From JALORV01 sp963766365 (GTDB lineage Bacteria; Pseudomonadota; Gammaproteobacteria; Burkholderiales; Burkholderiaceae_F): DNA of 64,000 bases. Made by a program: the position numbers and the translations under genes. The DNA lies in assembly GCA_963766365.1 (NCBI GenBank), contig CAVXZK010000006.1, positions 558,001 through 622,000 on the forward strand, in the 5' to 3' direction. Shown piece by piece: positions 16,193 through 25,194 of this stretch. The notes beneath the pieces were generated by a model that made no database searches, was not told where the DNA came from, and saw only the letters and a list, made by a program, of their open reading frames with translations. Within the stretch, counting starts at the first letter, position 1. Each line of letters starts with the position of its first letter.

Positions 16193-16242
16193 AGGAAAGT
16201 TGCGGCGCGGGCGTGTCGAATGCCCGCATTCCATTCGACGTA
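16193..16242 (+). promoter_or_regulatory. candidate ECF-sigma promoter, copy 2
   Basis: AGGAAAGTTGC (16193-16203), TGTCGA (16214-16219) and CGACGTA (16236-16242) repeat the blocks at 14573-14621, here with a 16-base spacer. It lies about 58 bases before the DGPF/YciI gene. DGPF-domain genes are the best-known neighbours of ECF42 sigma factors. Confidence 0.6.
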
Positions 16243-16299
16243 CCAGTGAGCCGGCTTGCAACCCACGCTGGCGCGGTACCCCTAACGAAGGAGATCAAC

Positions 16300-16770
16300 A
16301 TGCGCGTCATGGTCATCGTCAAGGCAAGCAAGGAATCCGAGGCCAGCCAGATGCCAGGCGAAGAACTGCTGGCGGCCATGGGGAATTTCAACGAGCAACT
16401 GGTGAAGGCGGGCGTGATGCTTGCTGGCGAGGGACTCCATCCGACGTCACGCGGCAAGCGCGTTCGCTTTTCAGGCAGTACGCGGACCGTCATCGATGGC
16501 CCGTTTTCGGAGACCAAGGAACTGATCGCGGGCTTCTGGCTGTGGCAGGTGCAGTCACTGGAAGAAGCGATCGAGTGGGTCAGGCGCTGCCCGAATCCGA
16601 TGCCCAGCGAATCGGAAATAGAGATCCGGCCGGTATTCGAAGCGGAGGATTTCGGCGCCGAGTACACGCCGGAACTGCGTGAACAGGAAGAGCGTCAGCG
16701 CGCCGCCACACTGATTCCGGCCGCCCCAAAGCGGAGCGGCATAGGCAGAGACGACCCCATGACAGGCTGA
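16300..16770 (+). CDS. YciI/DGPF-domain protein
   Basis: This 156-residue protein is a DGPF (YCII-related) family member: it begins MRVMVIVKASKESE and contains DGPFSETKELIAGFW and a family-typical RCPNP segment near the middle. The fold is a ferredoxin-like alpha+beta barrel; the function is unknown, and members are typically encoded with ECF41/42 sigma factors. AAGGAG seven bases before the ATG at 16300 sets the start. No sigma factor gene is adjacent here, but an ECF-like promoter element is. Confidence 0.88.
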   Translation: MRVMVIVKASKESEASQMPGEELLAAMGNFNEQLVKAGVMLAGEGLHPTSRGKRVRFSGSTRTVIDGPFSETKELIAGFWLWQVQSLEEAIEWVRRCPNPMPSESEIEIRPVFEAEDFGAEYTPELREQEERQRAATLIPAAPKRSGIGRDDPMTG

Positions 16771-16885
16771 TCGTTGCGCCGCGCTCGCTCGATCTCATCG
16801 CCGGCACGGCGGGCTGGGGCTGGCAGCACAGCGTCGCACCGACGCGCTCGCTGCGCTGCTCGATCACGTTCCGCACGTTGCGAAC

Positions 16886-16905
16886 GGGGCCGCTCGCGCG
16901 GCCCC
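16886..16905. repeat. 8-bp perfect hairpin between convergent genes
   Basis: GGGGCCGC-TCGC-GCGGCCCC is a perfect stem with a 4-base loop between the DGPF gene and the convergent peptidase gene. It has no T run on either side, so terminator function is only possible. Confidence 0.45.
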
Positions 16906-16916
16906 GCGCCTGAGCG

Positions 16917-19133
16917 TCAGGTTTTCTTCGGCTGGAACCCCGGCGCGCCGCTGCGCCACAGCGCGAACGAGTATTCGTCGGCGCGCTCGGCGTCGGTCTG
17001 CTCGCGTGTCGAGCCGACGCCGTGGCCAGCATCGAACGTCACGCGCAGCAACACGGGATTGCGCTCCGGGCGCTGCAGATGAGTCACCGCGTCCTGCATG
17101 CGTGCCGCCATCTTCGCGGCCTGCCACGGCTCGACACGCGGATCCGTCATTCCGGTCGTGATCAGCATTGCCGGATAGCGCACTCCATCGCGCACCGCGT
17201 GATACGCGTCCATCTGCTTGAGGCCGAGGAACCCGCCGCGCTCGGTGACCGTGCCGAACTCCTCGATGTTGGGCGGACCATTCTGCGCGAACTCGGCTCG
17301 CAACGCGTTCGACACGCCGACATTCGAGATCACGGCGGTGAAGAGATCCGGCCGCTCGGTCATCGCCCGGCCGACCGTGATGCCGCCGGCCGAACCACCC
17401 CAGATCGTCAGCCGATTCTTACTGGTCCAACGCTGCCTGATAAGTTCCTCGCAACAGTCAATGAGATCACGCCAGGTATTGGGCTTCGAGATCTTCTGGC
17501 CAGCCTTCCACCATCGCTTGCCGTACTCGCCGCCGCCGCGAACATGCGCATAGGCCAGCACGCCCCCCTGCTCCAGAAAGGCGACGCCGCGCGAGTTGAA
17601 GTAAGGCGACGTGGAGATCTGATACGCGCCGTAGGAAATCACCATGGCGGGATTGGCGCCATCACGCTTCAGCCCCTTGCGCGAAACGATCGACAGCGGC
17701 ACCTTGGTGCCGTCTCGCGCCGTGACATAGGTGCGGACCGCCTCGAATCGGGCGAGATCGAGGTTCGGCGGCGGTGCGAGCGGTACGGCCGCAGTCGCGT
17801 TCGCCGCCGGATCATGACGAAACACGGTGAACGGCAGCAGCCAACTCGTGCCGAGCATCCACACGCCTTCGTGCCGCGTGCTCGTCGACATCGAGTCGAA
17901 CGAGCCCTCGAAGGGCAGCTTGACCGACTGCAGCTTGCCGTCATTGCCGAGCCGACGCAGCGCGGAGTAGCCACCGTCCATGTCGCGCACGTACAAGCCG
18001 TCGCGCGCCATGCCGATCCCCTCGATCACGATCTGGCCCTCGGGAACAACGGTGGCCGCGCGCGTGATGTCGGGTGCCGACATCGAGGTCTTCAGCACCT
18101 TGGCGTTCGCTGCACCGCGCGTCGTCTGCAGGTACAGCTCATCGCCGCGGAACGCAAAACCCGTCACCTCATCCACCACGTCGCAGGCTTTGCGCCATTG
18201 CGGCCGGCCTGCCAGCACGCTCTCCAGGCTGGCCGTGTACAGCGGGTTCTCGCGACGCACGCCGCCAAACAGCGCGGCCAGCACGTGCGACGACGACGGA
18301 TCGGAGATCAAGATCGGGATTTCCGTCCGCTCCATCGGAACGACCGGATGCTGACCACGGCTCAGCACCTTTGTGTCGGTCTTGGGATCGGTTCCGACGC
18401 GGTGCAGCCAGACGACGGAATCCATGAAGTAATCGGTGGTGCCCTTCTTCGCCGTCTCGGCGAGGCGGTTGTAGAAGAACGACTTGCTGTCCGACAGCCA
18501 GCTCGGCGAGCCGAACTGTGTGCGGTCGATGCGCTCCTCGAGCACCTTGTTCGCATCGATGTCGAGAATGTGCAGCACCGACTCCTCGGAGCCGGCGGCC
18601 GACAGGCCGTAGGCGACGTAACGGCCGTCCGGAGACGGTGCCCACCAATCCAGCGACATGTGCACGTCATTGGGGCCGCGCAGCGTGCCGGGATCGATCA
18701 GCAGGCGCTCGGGAGCGTTGATCGTCTCCCGCATGTAAAGCTTGAACTGGTTCGCCCCCAGGGGCCTCATCTCGTAGAGCAGGCGGCCCTTGTCGGTCAC
18801 CTGCGGCGGATTGGCGATCGGCACGCCGCCAGACAGTTGTGTGACGCGCTCATACAGCGCCTTGCGGCCCGGGATCGAGTCCAGCACCTGGCGCGCGTAC
18901 GCCGACTGCCCCTTCATGAAGGACTCCCAATCCTTGTCCTTCGGGTTCTCCATCCAGCGATAGGGGTCGACGATCTCCTCGCCCCAGTGCGTCTCGCGCA
19001 CCGGCTCCTTGCGGGCGAGCGGCGGGCCGGACGGTGGCGCCGCATCGGCGCGCAGAGGCGGCAACGTCAAGGACGCGGGCAGGGCACCGAGGGCGGCCAG
19101 AGCGCGGCGGCGGGTCCATTGCAGGGAAGTCAT
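16917..19133 (-). CDS. prolyl oligopeptidase (S9A family), exported
   Basis: The 738-residue protein has an N-terminal beta-propeller (about residues 90-430) and a C-terminal alpha/beta hydrolase domain. Catalytic elements are visible: Ser in WGGSAGGITVG, Asp in TDPRVEPWQ and His in DAGHGVGS. It cleaves short peptides, often after Pro. The ATG at 19133 is chosen for AGGAG upstream and because it begins a signal with TRRRALAALGAL, a possible Tat signal; the longer frame upstream has no such feature. It lies downstream of an OPT peptide transporter on the same strand, which fits peptide use. Confidence 0.93.
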   Translation of the reverse strand: MTSLQWTRRRALAALGALPASLTLPPLRADAAPPSGPPLARKEPVRETHWGEEIVDPYRWMENPKDKDWESFMKGQSAYARQVLDSIPGRKALYERVTQLSGGVPIANPPQVTDKGRLLYEMRPLGANQFKLYMRETINAPERLLIDPGTLRGPNDVHMSLDWWAPSPDGRYVAYGLSAAGSEESVLHILDIDANKVLEERIDRTQFGSPSWLSDSKSFFYNRLAETAKKGTTDYFMDSVVWLHRVGTDPKTDTKVLSRGQHPVVPMERTEIPILISDPSSSHVLAALFGGVRRENPLYTASLESVLAGRPQWRKACDVVDEVTGFAFRGDELYLQTTRGAANAKVLKTSMSAPDITRAATVVPEGQIVIEGIGMARDGLYVRDMDGGYSALRRLGNDGKLQSVKLPFEGSFDSMSTSTRHEGVWMLGTSWLLPFTVFRHDPAANATAAVPLAPPPNLDLARFEAVRTYVTARDGTKVPLSIVSRKGLKRDGANPAMVISYGAYQISTSPYFNSRGVAFLEQGGVLAYAHVRGGGEYGKRWWKAGQKISKPNTWRDLIDCCEELIRQRWTSKNRLTIWGGSAGGITVGRAMTERPDLFTAVISNVGVSNALRAEFAQNGPPNIEEFGTVTERGGFLGLKQMDAYHAVRDGVRYPAMLITTGMTDPRVEPWQAAKMAARMQDAVTHLQRPERNPVLLRVTFDAGHGVGSTREQTDAERADEYSFALWRSGAPGFQPKKT

Positions 19134-19329
19134 CAGGGCTCCTGGAGATTGGGCAAGAAAGGGGCGGACGCTAGCGAGCGCGGCATTCGAACACAAGTCC
19201 GTCGCCCGGTTCAGCGCGGTGCGACGAAATGCCGAATCGGGCGACGGATTCGCAACCGCGCGCCATAAGCATGCAGCCGCGGCGGGGCAGCGGGTGAACG
19301 GGCACCGATGCACCGACGCCCGGACGGTC

Positions 19330-21303
19330 TCAGCCGATCATCACGTTGAGGACCGCGTTGCCGATACCCACCAGCGCCGCGCCGGAGATCAGCCCGGCGC
19401 AGATCGGCTCGAGCCCCTCGACCCAGAATTCGTGGCCGCGGGTTCCTTTGGCCGCAAACTGTCGGCCCATCAGCCAGAAGACCAGCGCGCCGACCCACAT
19501 CGCCAACGTCGCTTCGGGCGGCAGCACGACGCCCAGCCCGATCGACACCGCCGACAGCGCGAAGCGCCCTTTGGTCACCATCCGCGCGATCTCGATCGCG
19601 GCGGCACTGATGGCGGCCACAACCATCGCAACGACCGCCGAATACGGCAGCGCACTGACACCCTTCGCGATGATTTCCGCCACGCCCTTCCACTGCAGCG
19701 CCGCCGGAAACGCGAACTGGTCCGAGACGATCGAGGACACCGAGCGCACGCCGTTCGCGTCGGGCTGCAGGAACAGCAGGAAGAACAGCGGCACGCAGGC
19801 GATCGCACCAGCAAAGATGCCGATCACGTGGCCGATCGCCTGCTGGCGCGGCTTGCCACCCAGCATGTAGCCCGGCTTGATGTCCGACAGCAGGTTGGCG
19901 GAATTGGCCGCGATCTCGGCTGTCATCGCCGCCGGGATCAGGTTGCTCGCCGGATTCGTGCGGTCGATCGCGCCCATCGTGAACTGCGTGATCTTCGACA
20001 TCGAGCCGGTCGGCGTCCACGACGTCAGTGCCATCGAGTTGGTGCAGATCACCGACAGCACGAAGATCAGCGGCAGCGAGATGAAAGCCAGCAGCCACGG
20101 CACGCCGAAGAAGGTATGCGTGACCGAGGCCCCGAGCACGCTGAAGAGCGGGATGCCGACGACCGAGATCCACAGCGGGAACTCGATGTGCTTCAGGACG
20201 TCGACGCCCTCGGTCTTCTGCCCGCGCTGGAAGATGCCCTTAAAGATCTCCGGTCGGCCGAGCAGGCTCACCAGCGAGCCGACCACCATCATCGTCACGC
20301 CCCACCACAGCGACCACTGGTTGACGATCTCGGCGCGCGAGATCGGCACCACCGCACCGGTCGGCCCGACGCGCGCGACGATGTCGCCGGCCTGGATCAT
20401 GATCGGCGCCAGGATCACGAAGTTGATGAAAGCGCCGAGCAGGCAACTGGTCGCGACCGCCATGCCCATCAGCCCGCCGACGCCCAGCATCGCGGCATCG
20501 AGCGTCAGCCGCAGTCCCAGCTGGCGGATATCAGTACCGAGGATCGCCGGGATCCAGCCCTGCGCCTTGGCGGCCCAGGCGTAGTAGTAGCTGTCGAGGC
20601 GTTCGTGGAAGGTCCAGGGCTCCTTCAAGCCAGCCCATTCGTGCAGGCGCAGGATCCGGAACTGCACGAGCTTCATCCAGCCGTCGCTGATCAGCGCCTG
20701 GTACAGGCCGGTGAGCACCGCCGTGATGCCGAGCAGCCGCGCCTTGAACATGCCGGCCTGCGCGGCGCCGGTGTAAAGCGCGTCGAGTACCACACCGCTG
20801 GCGCGCCCTTCAGGAAACGGCAGCTGCTCGTCGTTGATGAAGCGCCGCTTCATCGGGAACGCCAGCAGCACGCCGATGATCGAGACGACGCACATCCACA
20901 CCACCATGTGCCACCACGGGATGATCGTGCCGGTCACCAGCATGTAGGCAGTGAGACTGGAAATCATCGGCCCGATCATGTAGCCGGCCGCGGTGGCGAT
21001 CGACTGCGTGCAGTTGTTCTCGAGGATCGTGAAGTCCTTCGCGATTCCGGCCCCGTCCATGATCCGGTACAGCGCGAAGGCGAGGATCACCGCCGTCAGC
21101 CCGACACCGATGCTGATGCCGGTCTTGGCCCCGATGTACATCGCCGTGGCGGCCAGCACGCCGCCGAGCAGGAAGCCTGTCAGCCCCGAGCGCACGGTCA
21201 GCTGCGGCATGTCGCCGCGGAAGACGTTCCTGAGCCACCACTCGTCTTTCTGGGCCCGCGTCCACGTGCGAACCTGTTCTTCGTCGAGTTGTATCAGCGC
21301 CAT
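19330..21303 (-). CDS. OPT-family oligopeptide transporter
   Basis: This is a 657-residue inner-membrane protein of the oligopeptide transporter (OPT) superfamily, with about 14-16 hydrophobic segments. The N-terminal SGLTGFLLGGVLAATAMYIG and the internal NPASNLIPAAMTAEIAANSA segments are typical of the bacterial branch. It imports small peptides or metal chelates by proton symport. The ATG at 21303 begins the conserved LDEEQVRTWTRAQKDEW start; the longer upstream frame is Arg-rich and unlike the family. A 196-base gap separates it from the peptidase gene downstream on the same strand. Confidence 0.9.
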   Translation of the reverse strand: MALIQLDEEQVRTWTRAQKDEWWLRNVFRGDMPQLTVRSGLTGFLLGGVLAATAMYIGAKTGISIGVGLTAVILAFALYRIMDGAGIAKDFTILENNCTQSIATAAGYMIGPMISSLTAYMLVTGTIIPWWHMVVWMCVVSIIGVLLAFPMKRRFINDEQLPFPEGRASGVVLDALYTGAAQAGMFKARLLGITAVLTGLYQALISDGWMKLVQFRILRLHEWAGLKEPWTFHERLDSYYYAWAAKAQGWIPAILGTDIRQLGLRLTLDAAMLGVGGLMGMAVATSCLLGAFINFVILAPIMIQAGDIVARVGPTGAVVPISRAEIVNQWSLWWGVTMMVVGSLVSLLGRPEIFKGIFQRGQKTEGVDVLKHIEFPLWISVVGIPLFSVLGASVTHTFFGVPWLLAFISLPLIFVLSVICTNSMALTSWTPTGSMSKITQFTMGAIDRTNPASNLIPAAMTAEIAANSANLLSDIKPGYMLGGKPRQQAIGHVIGIFAGAIACVPLFFLLFLQPDANGVRSVSSIVSDQFAFPAALQWKGVAEIIAKGVSALPYSAVVAMVVAAISAAAIEIARMVTKGRFALSAVSIGLGVVLPPEATLAMWVGALVFWLMGRQFAAKGTRGHEFWVEGLEPICAGLISGAALVGIGNAVLNVMIG

Positions 21304-21433
21304 CGGCGGTCGGCCTCGGTATCGGGTGGCGCGCATCTTCGCAGATGGCGCCATCGGACCGGCCGAAGTCTCGACGCGCGAGGCGGGCAGTCGTTGCGTT
21401 CGAGCAAATGGCCGCTGCGCGCTGCGGCGTCGC

Positions 21434-21937
21434 TTACTGGCCTGCGCTCTGGGCTCGGTCTCGCAACGCGTCCCCACGCGCGCGGCTTTCCTGGGTCCAC
21501 ACCTCGCCGCGTGCGTAGTACTCGGGCACTGCGCGCATGCCCGGAGGAATCACGACCCAGGGCTGCTTCGAGGACGTGAAGATATGGATGTCGGGCGGCA
21601 GTCGGTCCGGCTGGTCCAGCGTGCCGACGCGCACGAACGCTGTAAGCCGGCCCGCGCCGGCGTAATGGCTCCACACCGCGATCCGGCAGTGCGGGCAGCG
21701 CGCGATCTGCTGCCCGCGACCGCTGGCCGACGGCGTGTCGATGATCTCCGGTTCAACACCGAGGTTCGTGACACGATCCGACTCGATCAACGCATTGAGC
21801 GCGAACGAGGTACCGGTTTCGCGCTGGCACCAGCGGCAGTGGCAGCAATGCACGATCAGCGGCGCGGTTTCCATGCGGTAGCGCACCGCGCCACAGTCGC
21901 ATCCGCCTTCGAGAGGAAAGTCGTTCAGGGTTGCCAT
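21434..21937 (-). CDS. GFA-family (Mss4-like fold) protein
   Basis: The 167-residue protein belongs to the GFA family, named after glutathione-dependent formaldehyde-activating enzyme. Zinc-binding Cys motifs are GGCDCGAVRY, HCCHCRWCQRETG and ARCPHC. It is soluble; for most members the named activity is unproven. GGAGG before the ATG at 21937 sets the start, and the frame upstream of it overlaps the divergent transpeptidase gene and is not coding. Confidence 0.9.
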   Translation of the reverse strand: MATLNDFPLEGGCDCGAVRYRMETAPLIVHCCHCRWCQRETGTSFALNALIESDRVTNLGVEPEIIDTPSASGRGQQIARCPHCRIAVWSHYAGAGRLTAFVRVGTLDQPDRLPPDIHIFTSSKQPWVVIPPGMRAVPEYYARGEVWTQESRARGDALRDRAQSAGQ

Positions 21938-22027
21938 CGTGCCCTCCGTCAAGGACGTGCTGTTGCGCACGATTCTGCTGCACATCGCATGCGATCCGTC
22001 ATGGCGCGCGAGCACCAATGGAGAAAA

Positions 22028-23593
22028 ATGAACTCCATGTTCGCAGGACGAGCCGCCCTTTGGATGGCGCTGCTGGTTCCGGGGCTGGTGTTCGGCCAGC
22101 CGCCGCCGGCCTGGTTCGACGGTTTCCGGCCGACGGCGCAGGCCCGACAGGCCGTCGAGTTGCTGACAGATGCGGCGAGTCACGGTTTGCAGCCGCGGGA
22201 CTATGACGCCTCTGCGCTGGAGCAGGCGCTGCAGCGCGCCGCACGGGATCCGCCGCTCGACGTCGCCGCGACTGCTCGACTGCAGCAGCACCTGACGGCC
22301 GCGATGCTGCGCTACCTCACCGACCTGCATGCCGGTCGTGTCAAGGCGCAGGACCTGCGTCATGGCTACTCCGCTCCCCTGCGCAAGCCGTTCGACGCCG
22401 CCACCGCACTGCATGACGCCGTGCAGCAGGGCCGACTTCCTGAACTGGCCAGCGAAGCCGCGCCGCGGCTTGCTCAGTACGAGCAGTTGCGCACCGCGCT
22501 GGCGCGCTACCGGGCATTGGCCGAAGAGCCCTCCTGGAAGACGCCGCTGCCACCGCTGCCACGGAGCCCCTCAGCCGGTCCGCCGAAACTCGAGCCCGGA
22601 GGGAGTTACCCCGGCTTGTCGCAACTGCGTGAACAGCTGATCGCGCTCGGCGACCTGCCCCGGGCTGCACCGACATCCGACGCCTACGAGGGCACGCTGG
22701 TCGATGCAGTGAAGTCCTTTCAGGAGCGCCACGGGCTGACCGTGGATGGGATCATCGGTCGATCGACGCTGGCGCAACTGCAGGTGCCGCCCAACGTGCG
22801 GGTACGACAGATCGAACTCTCGCTCGAGCGTCTGCGCTGGACGCCGTTGCTGCAGGGCCCGCGGATGATCGTCATCAACATTCCCGAGTTCGTGCTGCGC
22901 GCTTACGAAGTGCAGGGCGACCGCATCTTCGTGCGCGAGACGATCAGGATCATCGTCGGCAAGTCGATGGACACGCGCACGCCACTCTTCGAGGAGGAGA
23001 TGCGCTTCATCGAGTTCCAGCCCTACTGGAACGTGCCCCCTTCAATCGCCCGCGGCGAAGTCGTACCCCGGTTGCGTCGCGACCCCGGCTATTTCAGCCG
23101 CGAGGAGTTCGAGTTCGTCACCTCCTCAGGCCGGGTCATCCCCGCGCTGTCATCGGCGCTGTTGGACCAGGTGTTGGCGGGGCAGGCGAGGATCCGCCAG
23201 CGGCCGGGGCCGCGCAACGCCCTCGGCGACATCAAGTTCGTCTTTCCGAACCGGGACAATATCTATCTGCATCACACGCCGTCGGTGCGGCTCTTCGAGC
23301 GCGATCGGCGCGACTTCAGCCATGGCTGCATCCGCGTCGAACAACCGGTGGCGCTCGCGGTGTTCGCATTGCAGGGCATGCCGGAGTGGACGGAGGCGCG
23401 CATCCGCCAGGCGATGACCGAAGGTAACCCGAGCACGGTACGGCTTGTCCAACCGATCCCGGTCGTGATCGCCTACGCAACTGCTATCGTTAAGCAAGGT
23501 CGCATCCACTTCTTCGACGACATCTATGGCCACGACCGGGCGCTCGATGCAGCACTGCGCCAGCCGAGGCCGCCGCTGACGATTCGCCCTTGA
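22028..23593 (+). CDS. L,D-transpeptidase, YcbB/LdtD type
   Basis: The 521-residue protein makes 3-3 cross-links in peptidoglycan. Order: signal peptide (residues 1-24, ending VFGQ), an N-terminal scaffold with RDYDASALEQAL, a peptidoglycan-binding domain with AVKSFQERHGLTVDG, and a YkuD catalytic domain with HHTPSVRLF and SHGCIRV, where Cys is about residue 434. This is the domain order of E. coli YcbB (LdtD). GGAG precedes the ATG at 22028; a much longer in-frame upstream extension is not coding. The next gene begins three bases after its stop. Confidence 0.93.
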   Translation: MNSMFAGRAALWMALLVPGLVFGQPPPAWFDGFRPTAQARQAVELLTDAASHGLQPRDYDASALEQALQRAARDPPLDVAATARLQQHLTAAMLRYLTDLHAGRVKAQDLRHGYSAPLRKPFDAATALHDAVQQGRLPELASEAAPRLAQYEQLRTALARYRALAEEPSWKTPLPPLPRSPSAGPPKLEPGGSYPGLSQLREQLIALGDLPRAAPTSDAYEGTLVDAVKSFQERHGLTVDGIIGRSTLAQLQVPPNVRVRQIELSLERLRWTPLLQGPRMIVINIPEFVLRAYEVQGDRIFVRETIRIIVGKSMDTRTPLFEEEMRFIEFQPYWNVPPSIARGEVVPRLRRDPGYFSREEFEFVTSSGRVIPALSSALLDQVLAGQARIRQRPGPRNALGDIKFVFPNRDNIYLHHTPSVRLFERDRRDFSHGCIRVEQPVALAVFALQGMPEWTEARIRQAMTEGNPSTVRLVQPIPVVIAYATAIVKQGRIHFFDDIYGHDRALDAALRQPRPPLTIRP

Positions 23594-23596
23594 GCC

Positions 23597-24148
23597 ATGA
23601 ACCCGCCACATCACTTTGCGCGCCGTCGCTTCCTCAAACACTCCGCCGGACTCGCGGCGGGCAGCCTGCTGCCGCTGACGGGCGCCCGCGCCAGCATGGC
23701 CGACGGCCGCGCGCTGTCATTCGTCCATACGCACACGCACGAGCGCATCCAGCTCGTCTACGCCGTCTCCGACACGTATGTGCCAGGGGCGCTGACGTCA
23801 TTGAACCGCTTCCTGCGGGACCACTACAGCGGTGAGATCGGCGCCATCGATCCACGGCTCTTTGACCTGTTGCACCAGGTCCAGCAGCTGGTGCGCAGCT
23901 CGCGGCCGTTTGAGGTCATCTCGGGCTACCGCTGCCCTGCGACCAATTCATCGCTGCGCGAAGCGCGTGGTGGTGGCGTAGCCAGAAACAGCCTGCACAT
24001 GGAGGGCCGCGCGATCGATGTTCGCCTGCCCGGCGTGCTGCTCGCCGATCTGCGTGACGCGGCGGTGTCGCTCAAGGCAGGGGGCGTCGGCTTCTATCCG
24101 GGCCAGCGGTTCGTGCACATCGACACAGGGCGAGTGCGCCGCTGGTAG
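23597..24148 (+). CDS. DUF882/YcbK (MepK-like) murein endopeptidase
   Basis: This 183-residue protein has a twin-arginine-type signal (ARRRFLKHSAGLAAG) and a peptidase M15-like DUF882 domain. Zinc and catalytic elements are present in SLHMEGRAIDVRLPG (His and Asp) and FVHIDTGRVRRW (His). E. coli MepK (YcbK) of this family cuts 3-3 cross-links in peptidoglycan. Directly behind an LdtD-type transpeptidase it forms a make-and-break pair, the same gene order as ycbB-ycbK in E. coli. The two are surely one transcript. Confidence 0.92.
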   Translation: MNPPHHFARRRFLKHSAGLAAGSLLPLTGARASMADGRALSFVHTHTHERIQLVYAVSDTYVPGALTSLNRFLRDHYSGEIGAIDPRLFDLLHQVQQLVRSSRPFEVISGYRCPATNSSLREARGGGVARNSLHMEGRAIDVRLPGVLLADLRDAAVSLKAGGVGFYPGQRFVHIDTGRVRRW

Positions 24149-24162
24149 GGCGCCGATTGGCC

Positions 24163-25113
24163 TTAGCGTTTTGCCGGGACGCCCGGTTGCTGAGCGGCAA
24201 CCATTTTTCGCAACCAGGCAATGAAGGTCTGTACCTCGGGGCGTTGAGCCGCCCCCGGCGCCGCCACGAGCCAGTACGCCCGACGGGCAAGCGTCGCGTA
24301 CTGCCGTCCCTTCAGCGGCAGCGCCAGGCGACGCTCGGCCACGAACGGGTCGAGCAGCGGAAAGCGCCCGAGCGCAACACCCTGTCCCGCCACCGCGGCC
24401 TGCACGACCTGGTCGTAGTGGCTGAACGTGAGCCCATGGCTCGAGCGCGGTCGCGCCACGCCCATCGCTTCGCACCACACCTTCCACGACAGCCACAGCG
24501 CGATGCCGTTTGGATCCTCCAGCTCGATCAGCGGCAGGTGCAGCAGGTCTTCCACGCTGCGGGTCCGCTGCGCCTTTAACAGCGACGGCGCAGCCACCGG
24601 CGCGACCTGCTCACCGAAGAGACGCTCAGCACCGGGGCCCGCCATTTCCTCCGGGCAATAGCGCAAGGCCACGTCGAGCGAGTTGCGTTCGAGATCGCGC
24701 ACCGTGTTGTCAGCGACCACGTGCACGGAGATCTCGCCATGCTCCTTCTGGAAGGAGGCGAGCCGCGGCACCAGCCACAGCGAAGCGAAGGTCAGGGTCG
24801 TCGTCACGCGCACGACCGGCGTCGTCCTTGCGCGCACCGCAGCGGTCGCCTCACGCAGCTGGTTCAGCGCCTTGGACACGTCGCGGAAGTAGCGGTCGCC
24901 GGCGTCCGTCAGCAGCAGTGCGCGAGTGCGGCGCTCGAAGAGCTTCACGCCGAGCTGCTCCTCGAGCTGCTGCACCTGGCGGCTGACTGCCGATTGCGTC
25001 AGGAACAGTTCCGACGCTGCCGCCGTGAAGGAAAGCAGGCGCGCGGACGCCTCGAAGCCGCGCAGCAGATCGAGGGACGTGGGCAGGTCGCGCAGCCTAT
25101 GCATTCCCGTCAC
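24163..25113 (-). CDS. LysR-family regulator (GcvA-like)
   Basis: The 316-residue protein has a LysR winged helix at the N-terminus: LRGFEASARLLSFTAAASEL, then TQSAVSRQVQQLEEQLG and FERRTRALLLTDAG, the GcvA-like subgroup pattern. The C-terminal part is the usual periplasmic-binding-like effector domain. The start could be at 25113 or at the ATG at 25104. It diverges from the DUF2917 gene, with only 80 bases between, and probably regulates that gene. Confidence 0.92.
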   Translation of the reverse strand: MTGMHRLRDLPTSLDLLRGFEASARLLSFTAAASELFLTQSAVSRQVQQLEEQLGVKLFERRTRALLLTDAGDRYFRDVSKALNQLREATAAVRARTTPVVRVTTTLTFASLWLVPRLASFQKEHGEISVHVVADNTVRDLERNSLDVALRYCPEEMAGPGAERLFGEQVAPVAAPSLLKAQRTRSVEDLLHLPLIELEDPNGIALWLSWKVWCEAMGVARPRSSHGLTFSHYDQVVQAAVAGQGVALGRFPLLDPFVAERRLALPLKGRQYATLARRAYWLVAAPGAAQRPEVQTFIAWLRKMVAAQQPGVPAKR

Positions 25114-25194
25114 TCATGCATCGCATCCCGGATTTTCGTTTGTCGCCAGCAGCGGCCGGAGCGACAGTCTGCCCCATCGACACCGGAGGTCAAT

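Noticed and set aside
16771..16916. possible extra small gene between the DGPF and peptidase genes
   Set aside because: Short Arg-rich frames without a ribosome site or motif; only a hairpin is supported.
17022..19268. 748-codon open frame on the + strand opposite the prolyl oligopeptidase
   Set aside because: It is the antisense of a gene with full catalytic motifs. Its Arg/His-rich translation has no domain, a common effect of high-GC codon bias.
19009..21579. 856-codon open frame opposite the OPT transporter
   Set aside because: Same reason: low-complexity Arg/His/Asp-rich translation opposite a clear membrane protein.
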